A stretch of DNA of 64,000 nucleotides from Bradyrhizobium ottawaense (GTDB lineage: Bacteria > Pseudomonadota > Alphaproteobacteria > Rhizobiales > Xanthobacteraceae). Position 1 is the first letter of the stretch. Each line of letters begins with the position of its first letter. Both the position numbers and the translations under genes were made by a program. This document shows positions 53,099 to 62,237 of this stretch, in pieces. The notes under the pieces were generated by a model. That model had not been told where the DNA came from. It made no database searches and saw only the letters and a list, made by a program, of their open reading frames with translations. The stretch spans positions 806,001-870,000 of the forward strand of contig NZ_LT629693.1 in assembly GCF_900099825.1 (NCBI RefSeq), given 5' to 3'.

Positions 53099-53908
53099 TC
53101 AGATCGGGCAATCCTCCGGAAAAACCGGCTTGCGCTTCTCGAGATGCGACGCCAGTCCTTCCCGCGCCTCGGCGCCGGTGAAGCCGAGGATTTCCAGCGC
53201 TGTCGACGTGTCGAATATCGGTCCGTTGACGCGCAGCCAGTTGTTCAGCGCATATTTGGTCCAGCGGATCGCGCTTTGCGCGCCGGTCGCCAGATCTTCG
53301 GCGGTTTCCAGCGCGACCTTCTGCAGATCGGCGTCCTCGACACACAGCGAGACCAGCCCGATCCGCTCGGCTTCGGTCCCCGACAACGGCTTGCAGGTCA
53401 ACAGATAGTATTTTGCCTTGGCAAGTCCGCACAGCAGCGGCCAGATGATGCAGGCGACATCGCCCGCCGCGACGCCCAGCCGGGTGTGGCCATCGACGAT
53501 GCGCGCGGATTTCCCGCAGATCGAGATGTCGGCGAGGATGCCGACGACGAGGCCGGCACCGACCGCGACGCCGTTAATGGCAGAGATAATCGGCTTGTTG
53601 CAGTTGATGACGTTATAGACGAGGTCCTTGGCCTCCTTCCACGTCGCCATGCGTGCTTTGGGATCGTCGAGAATGCTCTTGATCAGCTCGAAATCGCCAC
53701 CGGCCGAAAACGCCTTGCCCGCACCGGTCACGATCACGGCGTTGATATCGGGATCGTCATTGATATCGCGCCAGATATGGGTGAGCTGGGTGTGGGTCTG
53801 CGCGTCGACCGAGTTGTACGTCTCGGGCCGGTCGAATGTAATCCGGAGGATCCGCTTGGAGGGATAATCGATCTTCAGTTTGGTGTAGGCGGCGTATCGG
53901 TCGGACAT
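53099..53908 (-). CDS. Enoyl-CoA hydratase/isomerase family protein
   Basis: Crotonase-fold protein of 269 residues: ILRITFDRPETYNSVDAQTH, the oxyanion hole in GAGKAFSAGGDFELIKS, INGVAVGAGLVVGILADISI and GHTRLGVAAGDVACIIW. The second catalytic region has VAAGDVA rather than the Glu of crotonase hydratases, so it may be a hydrolase, isomerase or C-C-cleaving member. It is expressed divergently from the AMP ligase/thiolase operon under operator site 3 and converges with the 654-residue ligase. Confidence 0.88.
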   Translation of the reverse strand: MSDRYAAYTKLKIDYPSKRILRITFDRPETYNSVDAQTHTQLTHIWRDINDDPDINAVIVTGAGKAFSAGGDFELIKSILDDPKARMATWKEAKDLVYNVINCNKPIISAINGVAVGAGLVVGILADISICGKSARIVDGHTRLGVAAGDVACIIWPLLCGLAKAKYYLLTCKPLSGTEAERIGLVSLCVEDADLQKVALETAEDLATGAQSAIRWTKYALNNWLRVNGPIFDTSTALEILGFTGAEAREGLASHLEKRKPVFPEDCPI

Positions 53909-53978
53909 GGGCTCCCTTTCTTATTGGCGGGCCACTTTCCGGCCCCCGATCACTTGCATGCAACCGGTTATGGACTGT

Positions 53979-53996
53979 TTCGAACAGATGTTAGAA
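53979..53996. promoter_or_regulatory. TetR-type operator, site 3
   Basis: TTCGAACA-GA-TGTTAGAA, the motif with one changed base in the left arm. It is in the 183-bp divergent promoter between the crotonase-fold gene (minus) and the AMP ligase/thiolase/DUF35 operon (plus). Confidence 0.82.
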
Positions 53997-54091
53997 TTTA
54001 GGTTTGATCGGATACTGCTGCAAGCGTATAGTTTCACACCATATCGACGGGCGCAAAACGACAAGAAAACGCCTTTGGGAGTGGACGAAAG

Positions 54092-55645
54092 ATGACTGGC
54101 GAATTTGACGGCGCCGCCGTAGCCGGCTCCGGTGCCACGGTCGGCGAATTGTTCCACAGTCGCGCGCAAATTCAATCGGCCGACACCGCGATCGAATATC
54201 AGGATCGAACGATCAGCTATGGCCAGTTGTTGCGCCGCGTGGACCGCGCAACAGCCATGCTGGCGGCCAGCGGCCTGGGCCGTGGCGATCGGGTCGCCTT
54301 GCTGTCACGCAACCGGCCTGAATATATCGAAATCGAACTGGCAGCGGCCAATCTGGGCATCATCACGGCCTGCCTGAACTGGCGCCTTTCGCCGCGCGAA
54401 CTGGCCTATTGTGTCGAACTGGTGTCGCCGAAACTTGTGATCGTCGAACCGGACCTGGCCGGCAATCTCGTCAGTCCCGCCGGTGAAGCCTGGCAAACCC
54501 TCGAAATCGGACCGCCCTATGAACGCCTGCTGCAACAGCAGGCCGAACATAGTGCGCCGATCGTCGCGGAGCCCGAAGACGGTCTCGTAATACTCTATAC
54601 CAGCGGCACCACTGGCCTGCCGAAGGGGGCGGTCATTTCCCATCGCGCGATGATCGCACGCGCCCTGGTGTTCAGCTCCGAGTTGGGCATCTCGCCGCGC
54701 GACAGCTTCGTCGCCTGGGCGCCGATGTTTCATATGGCGTCGACCGATCACAGCCTTTCGACCCTGCTTCGCGGCGGCACGGTGGTGATGATCGACGGTT
54801 TTCAGATCGAGCCGCTGCTGGCGGCCGTCGAACGTCACCACATCGGCTGGCTGGTTCTGATCCCCGGCATGGTGGAGGCGTTTGCCGCCGCGTTGAAGAC
54901 GCAGGCAACCAAAGTGAAAGGCGTCCGGGTGTGCGGCGCGATGGCCGACCTGGTGCCGCCGCATGCGATCGCCGAGGTGACCGAACTGCTGCAGGCGCCC
55001 TATCTGAACAGTTTCGGCTCCACCGAAACCGGCCTGCCTCCCGCTACCCGGGCGCTGATCGCGCCGGGCGAAATACCCGAGCGGCTGTCGAAGCAGCAAA
55101 GCGCATTCTGCCAGATCAAACTCGTCGATCCCTCCGATCAGGAAGTAGCGTCCGGCCAGCCCGGGGAACTCGCCATCCGCGGCGCCACCCTGTTTTCCGG
55201 CTACTGGCAAGCCGCCGAGACCAACGCGCATGATTTCCGCGGCGGCTGGTTTCACATGGGCGATGTGTTCCGGCGCAATGCTGATGGCTCACTGGATTTC
55301 GTCGATCGCGTCAAATACCTGATCAAGTCCGGCGGCGAGAACGTTTATCCGGCCGAGATCGAGCGGGTTCTGTTGAGTGACAGCCGCGTCACCGAAGCCG
55401 CTGTCGTCAGGGCCGCCGATCAGAAATGGGGCGAAGTCCCGGTCGCCTTCATCTCCTGCCGCGATGGCAGCGTGACCGAAGCGCAGTTGCTCGAACTTTG
55501 CCGGCGCGATCTGGCGTCGTACAAGCGGCCCCGGCAATTCAACTTCATCGATTTCTCGGAATTTCCCCGCTCAACCAGCGGCAAGGTCCAGCGCCATGAG
55601 CTGGAAGCGAGACTTGCCAAAACCTCTGCCGGAATCACGCCATGA
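54092..55645 (+). CDS. AMP-dependent acyl-CoA ligase
   Basis: CoA ligase of 517 residues, the usual fatty/aromatic acid ligase length. The AMP loop is VILYTSGTTGLPKGAVISH, followed by WAPMFHMASTDH, NSFGSTETGLPP, HMGDVFRRNADGSLDFVDR and the C-terminal hinge with KYLIKSGGENVYPAEIE; the catalytic lysine is in SGKVQRHEL. It probably attaches CoA to a cyclic or branched acid. The stop overlaps the thiolase-like gene by four bases, placing it in the thiolase/DUF35 operon. Confidence 0.92.
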   Translation: MTGEFDGAAVAGSGATVGELFHSRAQIQSADTAIEYQDRTISYGQLLRRVDRATAMLAASGLGRGDRVALLSRNRPEYIEIELAAANLGIITACLNWRLSPRELAYCVELVSPKLVIVEPDLAGNLVSPAGEAWQTLEIGPPYERLLQQQAEHSAPIVAEPEDGLVILYTSGTTGLPKGAVISHRAMIARALVFSSELGISPRDSFVAWAPMFHMASTDHSLSTLLRGGTVVMIDGFQIEPLLAAVERHHIGWLVLIPGMVEAFAAALKTQATKVKGVRVCGAMADLVPPHAIAEVTELLQAPYLNSFGSTETGLPPATRALIAPGEIPERLSKQQSAFCQIKLVDPSDQEVASGQPGELAIRGATLFSGYWQAAETNAHDFRGGWFHMGDVFRRNADGSLDFVDRVKYLIKSGGENVYPAEIERVLLSDSRVTEAAVVRAADQKWGEVPVAFISCRDGSVTEAQLLELCRRDLASYKRPRQFNFIDFSEFPRSTSGKVQRHELEARLAKTSAGITP

Positions 55646-56823
55646 GCGCCAGCACGCTGCGCGGCAAGGTCGCGGTGGTCGGAATCGGAATGTCGCCGGT
55701 CGGCAAGGTACCCGGGAGGAGCCCGCTCTGGCTTGCCGCCGATGCCGCCAAGAAGGCACTGGCCGACGCCGGGCTCGACAAGCGCGATGTCGACGGCGTG
55801 CTGTCATGCCACGCCTTTGCCTCACCATTCCACCGCTTCAGCGTCGCTTTCAGCGAATATTTCGGCATTCAGCCGACCTTTTCGAACACCCTGCAGGTGT
55901 CGGGCGCCACTGCAGCAACGATGTTCAATATCGGCGCCGCGGCCATTCACGGCGGCCTGGCGAAGGTCGTTCTGGTCGTCGCCAGCGACAGCCTGATGAC
56001 CGGCCTGACGCCGGATCTGGCGCTGCGTTCCCTGACCGAAAGCCGCGATCAGCAATATGAAATGCCGTTCGGCATTCCCGTCGCGAACACGTTTGCCATG
56101 ACCGCGCACCGCCACATGAAGGAGTTCGGCACCACGGCCGAACAACTGGCCGAGGTCGCCGTGGTCCACCGGCGTCACGCGGCGCGCACGCCAGGCGCCC
56201 AGCAGAACATGCCGATCACCGTCGACGACGTAGTCAATTCGGGCTGGGTGACGACACCCTACCACAAGCTCGATTGCTCACTGATCTCGGACGGCGGAGC
56301 GGCCTTCATCCTGACATCGGCCGAACATGCCAAGGAGCTCGGCATCGCCAAGCCGGTCTACATTCTGGGCGGCGGCGAGTGCTACACCCACGAACACATC
56401 TTCCTGATGCCGTCGCTGACTACCACCGGCGCGGTCGAGTCCAGCCGCAGGGCCTATGAGATGGCCGGATATGGTCCAAGGGATATGCACACCGCCGGTG
56501 TCTATGACTGCTTTACCGGCACCGTGATCATGATGCTGGAAGACCTCGGATTCTGTCCCAAGGGCGAAGGCGGCCGCTTTGTCGCCGACGGGCAGATGAC
56601 CTATGGCGGCCAGATCCCGTCAAACACCCATGGCGGGCTACTGTCGTTCGCGCATTCCGGAATGCCCGGCTCGCTGTTTCATTTTCACGAGGTGATAGCC
56701 CAATTGCGCGGCCAGTGCGGCGACCGTCAAGTTCCCGGTGCAGAGCTAGGGCTGGTGCACAGCCTGGGCGCCGGCTTTGCGACCAACGCCACGACCATCC
56801 TGGGCACGGAGAACACGCTGTGA
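55642..56823 (+). CDS. Thiolase-fold protein lacking the nucleophilic cysteine (SCP2/Ltp2-like)
   Basis: Protein of 393 residues of the SCP2-type thiolase fold. It begins KVAVVGIGMSPVGK and has the GGLAKVVLVVASDSLM helix. Where active thiolases have Cys in the N-terminal loop (…NNNCATG…), this protein has LQVSGATAATMF with no Cys between residues 57 and 211. It keeps Tyr288 in GVYDCFTG and His338 in LLSFAHSG. Ltp2-type aldolases of steroid side-chain breakdown also lack the Cys and use tyrosines, and also pair with a DUF35 protein, as here. A retro-aldol C-C lyase is therefore more likely than a thiolase. Confidence 0.9.
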   Translation: MSASTLRGKVAVVGIGMSPVGKVPGRSPLWLAADAAKKALADAGLDKRDVDGVLSCHAFASPFHRFSVAFSEYFGIQPTFSNTLQVSGATAATMFNIGAAAIHGGLAKVVLVVASDSLMTGLTPDLALRSLTESRDQQYEMPFGIPVANTFAMTAHRHMKEFGTTAEQLAEVAVVHRRHAARTPGAQQNMPITVDDVVNSGWVTTPYHKLDCSLISDGGAAFILTSAEHAKELGIAKPVYILGGGECYTHEHIFLMPSLTTTGAVESSRRAYEMAGYGPRDMHTAGVYDCFTGTVIMMLEDLGFCPKGEGGRFVADGQMTYGGQIPSNTHGGLLSFAHSGMPGSLFHFHEVIAQLRGQCGDRQVPGAELGLVHSLGAGFATNATTILGTENTL

Positions 56824-57239
56824 TCTCGGCCGAAGACGCGATGAAGAAACCGGTGCCGGCGCCCGACGCCGATTCCGCGGCGCTGTGGCGCGGCCTGCGC
56901 GACGGCGTGCTGCTGCTGCAGCACTGCGGCGATTGCCACCACGTGCAATACTACCAGCAGGGCATGTGCCGGCAATGCAGCAGCGAAAACCTCTCCCATA
57001 AGGTCGCGTCGGGGCGCGGCAGGGTGCATTCGTTCAGCGTGGTCCATCGCGCGCCGGGGCCGGCCTTCAAGGCCGACGTTCCCTATGCTGTCCTGCTGGT
57101 CGACCTGGAAGAAGGGCCGCGGATGATCAGCACCTATGTTGGCGGCAAGCCCGAAGACGTCGCGTTCGACATGGACGTCATGCTGGTCTGCGAGCAGATC
57201 GACGACCGCACAACGCTACCGCGGTTCCGCCGCGCGTAG
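56820..57239 (+). CDS. DUF35/OB-fold zinc-ribbon partner of the thiolase-like protein
   Basis: Protein of 139 residues. The N-terminal half has a rubredoxin-like zinc ribbon (HCGDCHHVQYYQQGMCRQC, two CxxC pairs), and the C-terminal half an OB fold (GRGRVHSFSVVHRAPGPAF, PYAVLLVDLEEGPR). Such proteins bind thiolase-fold partners, and the gene overlaps the thiolase-like gene (GTG start within its stop, GTGA). ATG at 56841 is an alternative start. It probably builds the active site or substrate channel of the partner. It ends the operon that starts at 54092. Confidence 0.88.
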   Translation: MISAEDAMKKPVPAPDADSAALWRGLRDGVLLLQHCGDCHHVQYYQQGMCRQCSSENLSHKVASGRGRVHSFSVVHRAPGPAFKADVPYAVLLVDLEEGPRMISTYVGGKPEDVAFDMDVMLVCEQIDDRTTLPRFRRA

Positions 57240-57297
57240 AAGCACCCCGCCCCTCTCGAATTCCGCCCCGGCAACGCACGCCCATGCCATGTTTATT

Positions 57298-57333
57298 TTC
57301 TAACAAATGTTCGATTTCTAACGATTGTTAGAT
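57298..57333. promoter_or_regulatory. TetR-type operator, sites 4a and 4b in tandem
   Basis: Two abutting copies: TTCTAACA-AA-TGTTCGAT at 57298-57315 and TTCTAACG-AT-TGTTAGAT at 57316-57333. They lie 60-95 bp before the start of the acyl-CoA dehydrogenase/carboxylase operon and share the arm sequences of the other sites, including the TTCGAA variant of site 3. Confidence 0.85.
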
Positions 57334-57392
57334 TGAAATCCTGCTGGCTTCTGCCTAAACAAGGGCGATCCACCACCAACCGGAGCCGATCC

Positions 57393-58556
57393 ATGGACTT
57401 TGATCTTACGCACGAGCAGCGGCAGATCCTTGGCTATGGCGACACCGTCGCCAAGAAATTCGATCGCAAGTACTGGATGGAATGCGCCGACAAACACGTG
57501 TTTCCCGACGCGCTTTATCAGCAGGTCGCAGAGGACGGTTTCGTCGGAACCATGGTGCCCGAGGAATATGGCGGCGCCGGCCAGGGCATGGTCGAGATGC
57601 ATCTTTTCCTGGAGGGACTCTCGAACAACGGCATTCCCCTACTGAACCTCGTCGTCGGTGCGGCAATGAGCCTCGGCTTCATCGCCAAATACGGCTCCGA
57701 AGCGCAGAAGATGCGTTATTTGCCCGATGCCTGCAGCGGCAAGACGCGTTTCTGCTTCGCGATTACCGAGCCGGATGCGGGCAGCAACACGATCCGCACC
57801 ACTACGATGGCGACGAAACGAGGCAACCGCTTCGCGCTGAATGGACAAAAGACGTTCATCACCGACGCCGATGGCGCCGACCACGCACTGGTGGTGGCGC
57901 GCACCACGCCCCACAGCGAAACCGGCAAAAAGACCGACGGCTTCACCCTGTTCATTGTCGATCTCAAAGCCAAGGGGCTGCAGAAATCATACATCCCGGT
58001 CAGCATCCCGGCACCGGAAACGCAATGGCAGTTGTTCTTCGACGATGTCGACCTCGGACCAGAGGACATCGTGGGAGAGATCGACAAGGGGTTCGGCATC
58101 CTGTTCAAGAGCCTCAATCCGGAACGGATCCTGGTGGGCTCGATCTGCTGCGGTCTCGGCCGCTATGCGCTGAACCGCGCCGTCGACTATGTCAAAGAGC
58201 GCAAGGTCTTCAACAACGTGCCGATCGGCGCCTATCAGGGCTTGCAGCATCCGCTGGCAAGCGCGCGGACCGATGTCGAAATGGCCTCCCTGATGACGTT
58301 GAAGGCGGCCTGGATTTTCGACCAGGGCCGCGAGGCCGGCGAATTCGCCAACATGGCCAAGCTCGCGGCCGCCGACGCCGGCATCAAGGCGGTCGATACC
58401 GCCGTGCAGTGCCACGGCGGCAACGGCTTTACCAAAGAGTACGGCATCTTCGACATCTATCCGCTGGTTCGCCTGTTGAAGACCGCCCCGCTCAATCGCG
58501 AAATGATCCTCAACTATATCGGCGAGCATGTCATGGGCTTGCCACGCAGCTATTAG
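57393..58556 (+). CDS. Acyl-CoA dehydrogenase, first gene of the carboxylase operon
   Basis: FAD enzyme of 387 residues. The motifs FAITEPDAGSNTIRTTTMA and KTFITDADGADHALV are normal, and CHGGNGFTKEYGIFDIYPL ends the signature. The usual Glu before GTxEI is absent (APLNREMILNYIG), so the catalytic base is probably the Glu in LNPERILVG. ATG 57393 follows a CCGGAGCC-type site; an ATG 60 bases earlier lies within the operator region and is rejected. The genes for a carboxyltransferase and biotin carboxylase follow directly. Confidence 0.9.
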   Translation: MDFDLTHEQRQILGYGDTVAKKFDRKYWMECADKHVFPDALYQQVAEDGFVGTMVPEEYGGAGQGMVEMHLFLEGLSNNGIPLLNLVVGAAMSLGFIAKYGSEAQKMRYLPDACSGKTRFCFAITEPDAGSNTIRTTTMATKRGNRFALNGQKTFITDADGADHALVVARTTPHSETGKKTDGFTLFIVDLKAKGLQKSYIPVSIPAPETQWQLFFDDVDLGPEDIVGEIDKGFGILFKSLNPERILVGSICCGLGRYALNRAVDYVKERKVFNNVPIGAYQGLQHPLASARTDVEMASLMTLKAAWIFDQGREAGEFANMAKLAAADAGIKAVDTAVQCHGGNGFTKEYGIFDIYPLVRLLKTAPLNREMILNYIGEHVMGLPRSY

Positions 58557-58566
58557 GTGATTTGCG

Positions 58567-60174
58567 ATGGCCACGATGAAGTCCGAGGTTTCGACGGCGA
58601 GCGAGGAGTACCGCCGCAACCGCGAGGCCTATGAGGCGCGGATCGCCGATCTGCATATCCGTCGCGCGGCGGCAGCCATCGGCGGTCCGGAACGAGCGCG
58701 ACGGCTGCACAGGGACCGCAAGCAGCTATTGCCGCGCGAGCGGGTCGCCGCCCTGCTCGACCCCGGCTCGCCCTTCCTGGAATTTTGCCAGCTCGCCGGC
58801 GAAGGCATGTATGAAGGCGTGCCGCCCGGCGGCAGCATCATCACCGGCGTCGGTATGGTGTCGGGCCGCGCCTGCATGATCATCGCCAACGACGCCACGG
58901 TGAAGGGCGGCACCTACTACGGAATCACCTGCAAGAAGCACGTTCGTGCCCAGCGATTTGCGTGGCAGCACCGGCTGCCCTGCGTCACCCTGGTGCAATC
59001 CGGCGGCGCCAATCTACCGGACCAGCCAAATATCTTTCCCGACGAAGGCCAGTTCGGTTCGATCTTCTACAACCAGATTCGGATGTCCAGCGAAGGCATT
59101 CCGCAGATCGCCATCGTTCACGGACCATCGACGGCCGGCGGCGCCTATATGCCGGCGCTGTGCGACGAAACCGTCATCGTGCGCAATCAGGGCGCGATGT
59201 TTCTCGGCGGACCGCAGCTGGTCTACGCCGCCACAAAGGAAGAAGTCGGCATGGAGGCGCTCGGCGGCGGCGAGATGCACAGCCGCGTCAGCGGAGTGAC
59301 CGACCATCTGGCAGAAAGCGACGGCCACGCCATCGCCATCACCCGCGACATCGTCGCCCATCTCGGCGAAATCCCGGCGCAGCGATGGACCGTGACCCCG
59401 CCCCGTCCGCCGCGTGCCGATCCCAACGATATCTACGGGCTGATCAGCGCCGACCCGCGGGTGCCGACCACCAATCGCGACATCGTGGCGCGCCTCGTCG
59501 ATGACAGCGAATTCCACGAATTCAAGCCGCTGTATGGCGACACGCTGATCACCGGCTTCGCGCGCATCATGGGGTTTGAAATCGGGATCCTGTGCAACAA
59601 TGGCGTGCTGTTCTCGGAGAGCGCGCTGAAGGCGACGCACTTCATCGATCTCTGCTGCAAGCGCAACATCCCCCTGCTGTTCATGGCCGACGTCACCGGA
59701 TTCATGGTCGGCCGCGAGGCCGAGGAAGGCGGCATTTCCAAGCATGGCGCCAAGATGATCACGGCGATGGCCAGCGCCAACGTGCCGAAATACACCTTGA
59801 TCATCGGCAACGCCTACGGCGCCGGGTATCTCTCGATGTGCGGCCGCGCCTTCAGGCCGAACGCGATGATGATGTGGCCGAACGGACGTTCCGCGATCAT
59901 GGGACCCGACCAGGCCGCGACCACGCTCGCCATGGTCAAGGACGAAGGGCACAAGCGCGAAGGCACCAGCTGGACCGACGCGGAACGCGAGGCCTATCGC
60001 GCGCCGGTGCGCAAGACCTTTGAGGATTTTGCCAACGCCTACAATTTCGCCCGTAACACCTGGTGCGACATGGTGATCGATCCGCTCGAGACCCGCAACG
60101 TGATGGCGATGCTGCTCGATCTGGCCGGCCGGCTGCCGCAGCAGCACACCGACTTCGGCGTGTTGCGGATGTGA
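58567..60174 (+). CDS. Acyl-CoA carboxylase carboxyltransferase (beta) subunit
   Basis: Protein of 535 residues with two crotonase-like halves. The N-terminal half has TLVQSGGANLPDQPNIFPD and GPSTAGGAYMPALCDE, the biotin/CoA site segment GGPQLVYAATKEEVGMEALG. The C-terminal half has LLFMADVTGFMVGREAEEGG, GNAYGAGYLSMCGRAFRP and WPNGRSAIMGP. This matches methylcrotonyl-/geranyl-CoA-type carboxyltransferases. The gene begins 10 bp after the acyl-CoA dehydrogenase stop and pairs with the biotin protein encoded next. Confidence 0.93.
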   Translation: MATMKSEVSTASEEYRRNREAYEARIADLHIRRAAAAIGGPERARRLHRDRKQLLPRERVAALLDPGSPFLEFCQLAGEGMYEGVPPGGSIITGVGMVSGRACMIIANDATVKGGTYYGITCKKHVRAQRFAWQHRLPCVTLVQSGGANLPDQPNIFPDEGQFGSIFYNQIRMSSEGIPQIAIVHGPSTAGGAYMPALCDETVIVRNQGAMFLGGPQLVYAATKEEVGMEALGGGEMHSRVSGVTDHLAESDGHAIAITRDIVAHLGEIPAQRWTVTPPRPPRADPNDIYGLISADPRVPTTNRDIVARLVDDSEFHEFKPLYGDTLITGFARIMGFEIGILCNNGVLFSESALKATHFIDLCCKRNIPLLFMADVTGFMVGREAEEGGISKHGAKMITAMASANVPKYTLIIGNAYGAGYLSMCGRAFRPNAMMMWPNGRSAIMGPDQAATTLAMVKDEGHKREGTSWTDAEREAYRAPVRKTFEDFANAYNFARNTWCDMVIDPLETRNVMAMLLDLAGRLPQQHTDFGVLRM

Positions 60175-60193
60175 CGACAGAGGATATCGCCCG

Positions 60194-62203
60194 GTGTTCA
60201 AGAAAATCCTGATTGCCAATCGCGGCGAGATCGCCTGCCGCATCGCGCGGACCTGCCGGCGGCTGGGCATCGAGGTCGCAGGCGTCCACTCCTCGGCCGA
60301 CGCCGATGCCCTGCACGTCAAGGTGATCGGCGAGTCTTACCAGATCGGCGGTTCGGCAGCATCCGACAGTTATCTGCGGATCGACGCCGTGATCGGCGCT
60401 GCGAAAACCGCCGGCGCCGAGGCCATTCATCCCGGGTTCGGCTTTCTGGCAGAGAATGCGGCATTCGCGCGGGCCGTCGAGGCCGCGGGCCTCGTCTTCA
60501 TCGGACCCACCGCTGATGTCATCGAACGTCTGGGCGACAAGGCGTCCGCCAAGCGCGAGGCCGAAGCGGCCGGCGTGCCGACCGTACCCGGCAGCCAGAC
60601 GCCGAGCGAAGACGCGGCAGAAGTCGCAGCGATCGTGCGTGAACTCGGCCTGCCCGCGATGTTGAAGGCGGCGGCGGGCGGCGGCGGTAAAGGCATGCGT
60701 GCCGTCGTAGCACTCGATGGCCTGGCCGGTGAAATCGAAGCCGCGATGCGCGAGGCAAAGAACTCATTCGGTTATGCCGGGCTGATCGTCGAAAAGCTGA
60801 TCGAGCATGGACGTCACATCGAGGTACAGATCGCCGGCGATGGCAACGGCAATGTCATTCATCTGTTCGAGCGTGAATGTTCGCTGCAGCGGCGGCACCA
60901 GAAGCTGATCGAGGAAGCCCCGGCCGCGAACCTTGCGGCAAATCTGCGTGCGCGCATGGTGACCGACGCGGTGCGGCTCGGCCAACGCCTGAATTATCGG
61001 GGCGTGGGCACCGTCGAATTCATCGTGAGCGGCGACAGCTATTATTTTCTCGAGGTCAATCCCCGCCTCCAGGTCGAGCATCCCGTCACCGAAATGGTAA
61101 CCGGCGTCGATATTGTCGAGCTGATGCTGCGGATCGCCGCCGGGGACGGCTTGCCCGTGACGCAAGCCGACATCAGGTGCAGCGGCCATGCCGTCGAGGC
61201 GCGGATCTGTGCGGAGGACCCTGCCAACAATTTTCTACCCTGCACGGGAGAGCTCGCTTACGTCAGATTCCCTCACACCGGCGTTCGGGTCGAGACTGGC
61301 GTCGAAAGTGGATCAACCGTTACCCCCTATTACGACTCCATGTTGGCCAAGCTGATCGCACACGCAGAAACGCGCGACGAGGCACTCGACAAACTGAGCC
61401 GCGCGCTCGACCAGACCTCCATCTTCGGCATTACGACCAATCAGGGTTTTCTGACACGCCTGATCGAGCTGCCTGAGACACGCAGCGCCACGTTCCATAC
61501 CAGGTTGATCGACGAGCAGATCGACCGGCTCGTGGACAGGACGAAGGGACCCGACACCGAGGCACTGGCCATCGGAGCCTATTTCTGGATGACCCGGCAG
61601 CGCCCGCCGGCAGCGGACAATCCCTCGCACAATCCCTGGCAGTCGCGCGAGACCACCGGCTGGCAGATGGCGGCCGGTGACGACGGACTGTCGCCGATCC
61701 CGATCCTGCATCTCGAAGCAGCTGGGGCAAGCGCGGAGATCAGGTTTGCGCCACGGCAGGCCGATGGCACCATGCTCGTCGGCATCAACGACAGCAAACT
61801 GCCGGTCAGGCTGGTTCCGGCTGACGGCGACGGCTTTACCGCCGTCGTCGGGAGCCGTCGCGAAACGGTACGTATCCACCAGCACGATCAAACATTGTTC
61901 GTCCACGACCTCCGTGGCGTGCACACGCTGACCGCCATACCCTATCTGACCTACATCAGCGCGGCAGCTGAGACGAGCGGCGAGCTGCGGGCGCCGATGA
62001 CGGGCATGATCCTCAAGGTCAATGTGGCGGTCGGCGACCGGATCAGGGCCGGCGACGTCGCCGCCATTCTCGAATCGATGAAGATGGAACTGCGCATCAA
62101 CAGCGAGACCGACGGCGTGGTTGCCGCCGTAAACTGCCGGGCCGGCGAAACGGTCGAACGCAATGCCGTCGTCGTGGTCGTGGAGCCGGACGGACAAGCT
62201 TAA
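60194..62203 (+). CDS. Acyl-CoA carboxylase biotin carboxylase/BCCP (alpha) subunit
   Basis: Fused biotin carboxylase and biotin carrier of 669 residues. The ATP-grasp part starts ILIANRGEIACRIARTCRR and has the glycine loop AAAGGGGKGMRAVVALD and the carboxylase site LEVNPRLQVEHPVTEMVTG. The C-terminal biotin site is in AAILESMKMELRIN (Lys of MKM). It begins with GTG at 60194, 20 bp after the beta subunit. The enzyme would carboxylate an unsaturated branched acyl-CoA at the expense of ATP. Confidence 0.93.
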   Translation: MFKKILIANRGEIACRIARTCRRLGIEVAGVHSSADADALHVKVIGESYQIGGSAASDSYLRIDAVIGAAKTAGAEAIHPGFGFLAENAAFARAVEAAGLVFIGPTADVIERLGDKASAKREAEAAGVPTVPGSQTPSEDAAEVAAIVRELGLPAMLKAAAGGGGKGMRAVVALDGLAGEIEAAMREAKNSFGYAGLIVEKLIEHGRHIEVQIAGDGNGNVIHLFERECSLQRRHQKLIEEAPAANLAANLRARMVTDAVRLGQRLNYRGVGTVEFIVSGDSYYFLEVNPRLQVEHPVTEMVTGVDIVELMLRIAAGDGLPVTQADIRCSGHAVEARICAEDPANNFLPCTGELAYVRFPHTGVRVETGVESGSTVTPYYDSMLAKLIAHAETRDEALDKLSRALDQTSIFGITTNQGFLTRLIELPETRSATFHTRLIDEQIDRLVDRTKGPDTEALAIGAYFWMTRQRPPAADNPSHNPWQSRETTGWQMAAGDDGLSPIPILHLEAAGASAEIRFAPRQADGTMLVGINDSKLPVRLVPADGDGFTAVVGSRRETVRIHQHDQTLFVHDLRGVHTLTAIPYLTYISAAAETSGELRAPMTGMILKVNVAVGDRIRAGDVAAILESMKMELRINSETDGVVAAVNCRAGETVERNAVVVVVEPDGQA

Positions 62204-62237
62204 TTCACTGACAAGAGCGAATGACGGGAGTGCGGAC

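Noticed and set aside
55642..56823. Calling the gene an acetyl-CoA acetyltransferase
   Set aside because: The nucleophilic Cys of thiolases is missing, so thiolase activity is unlikely.
59014..60321. A 435-codon open frame on the minus strand
   Set aside because: It is a shadow of the carboxyltransferase gene, whose motifs are unambiguous.
58567..62203. Naming the carboxylase as methylcrotonyl-CoA carboxylase (leucine pathway)
   Set aside because: The subunits fit the family, but the typical leucine-pathway partners (isovaleryl-CoA dehydrogenase and HMG-CoA lyase in order) are not seen, so the substrate is left open.
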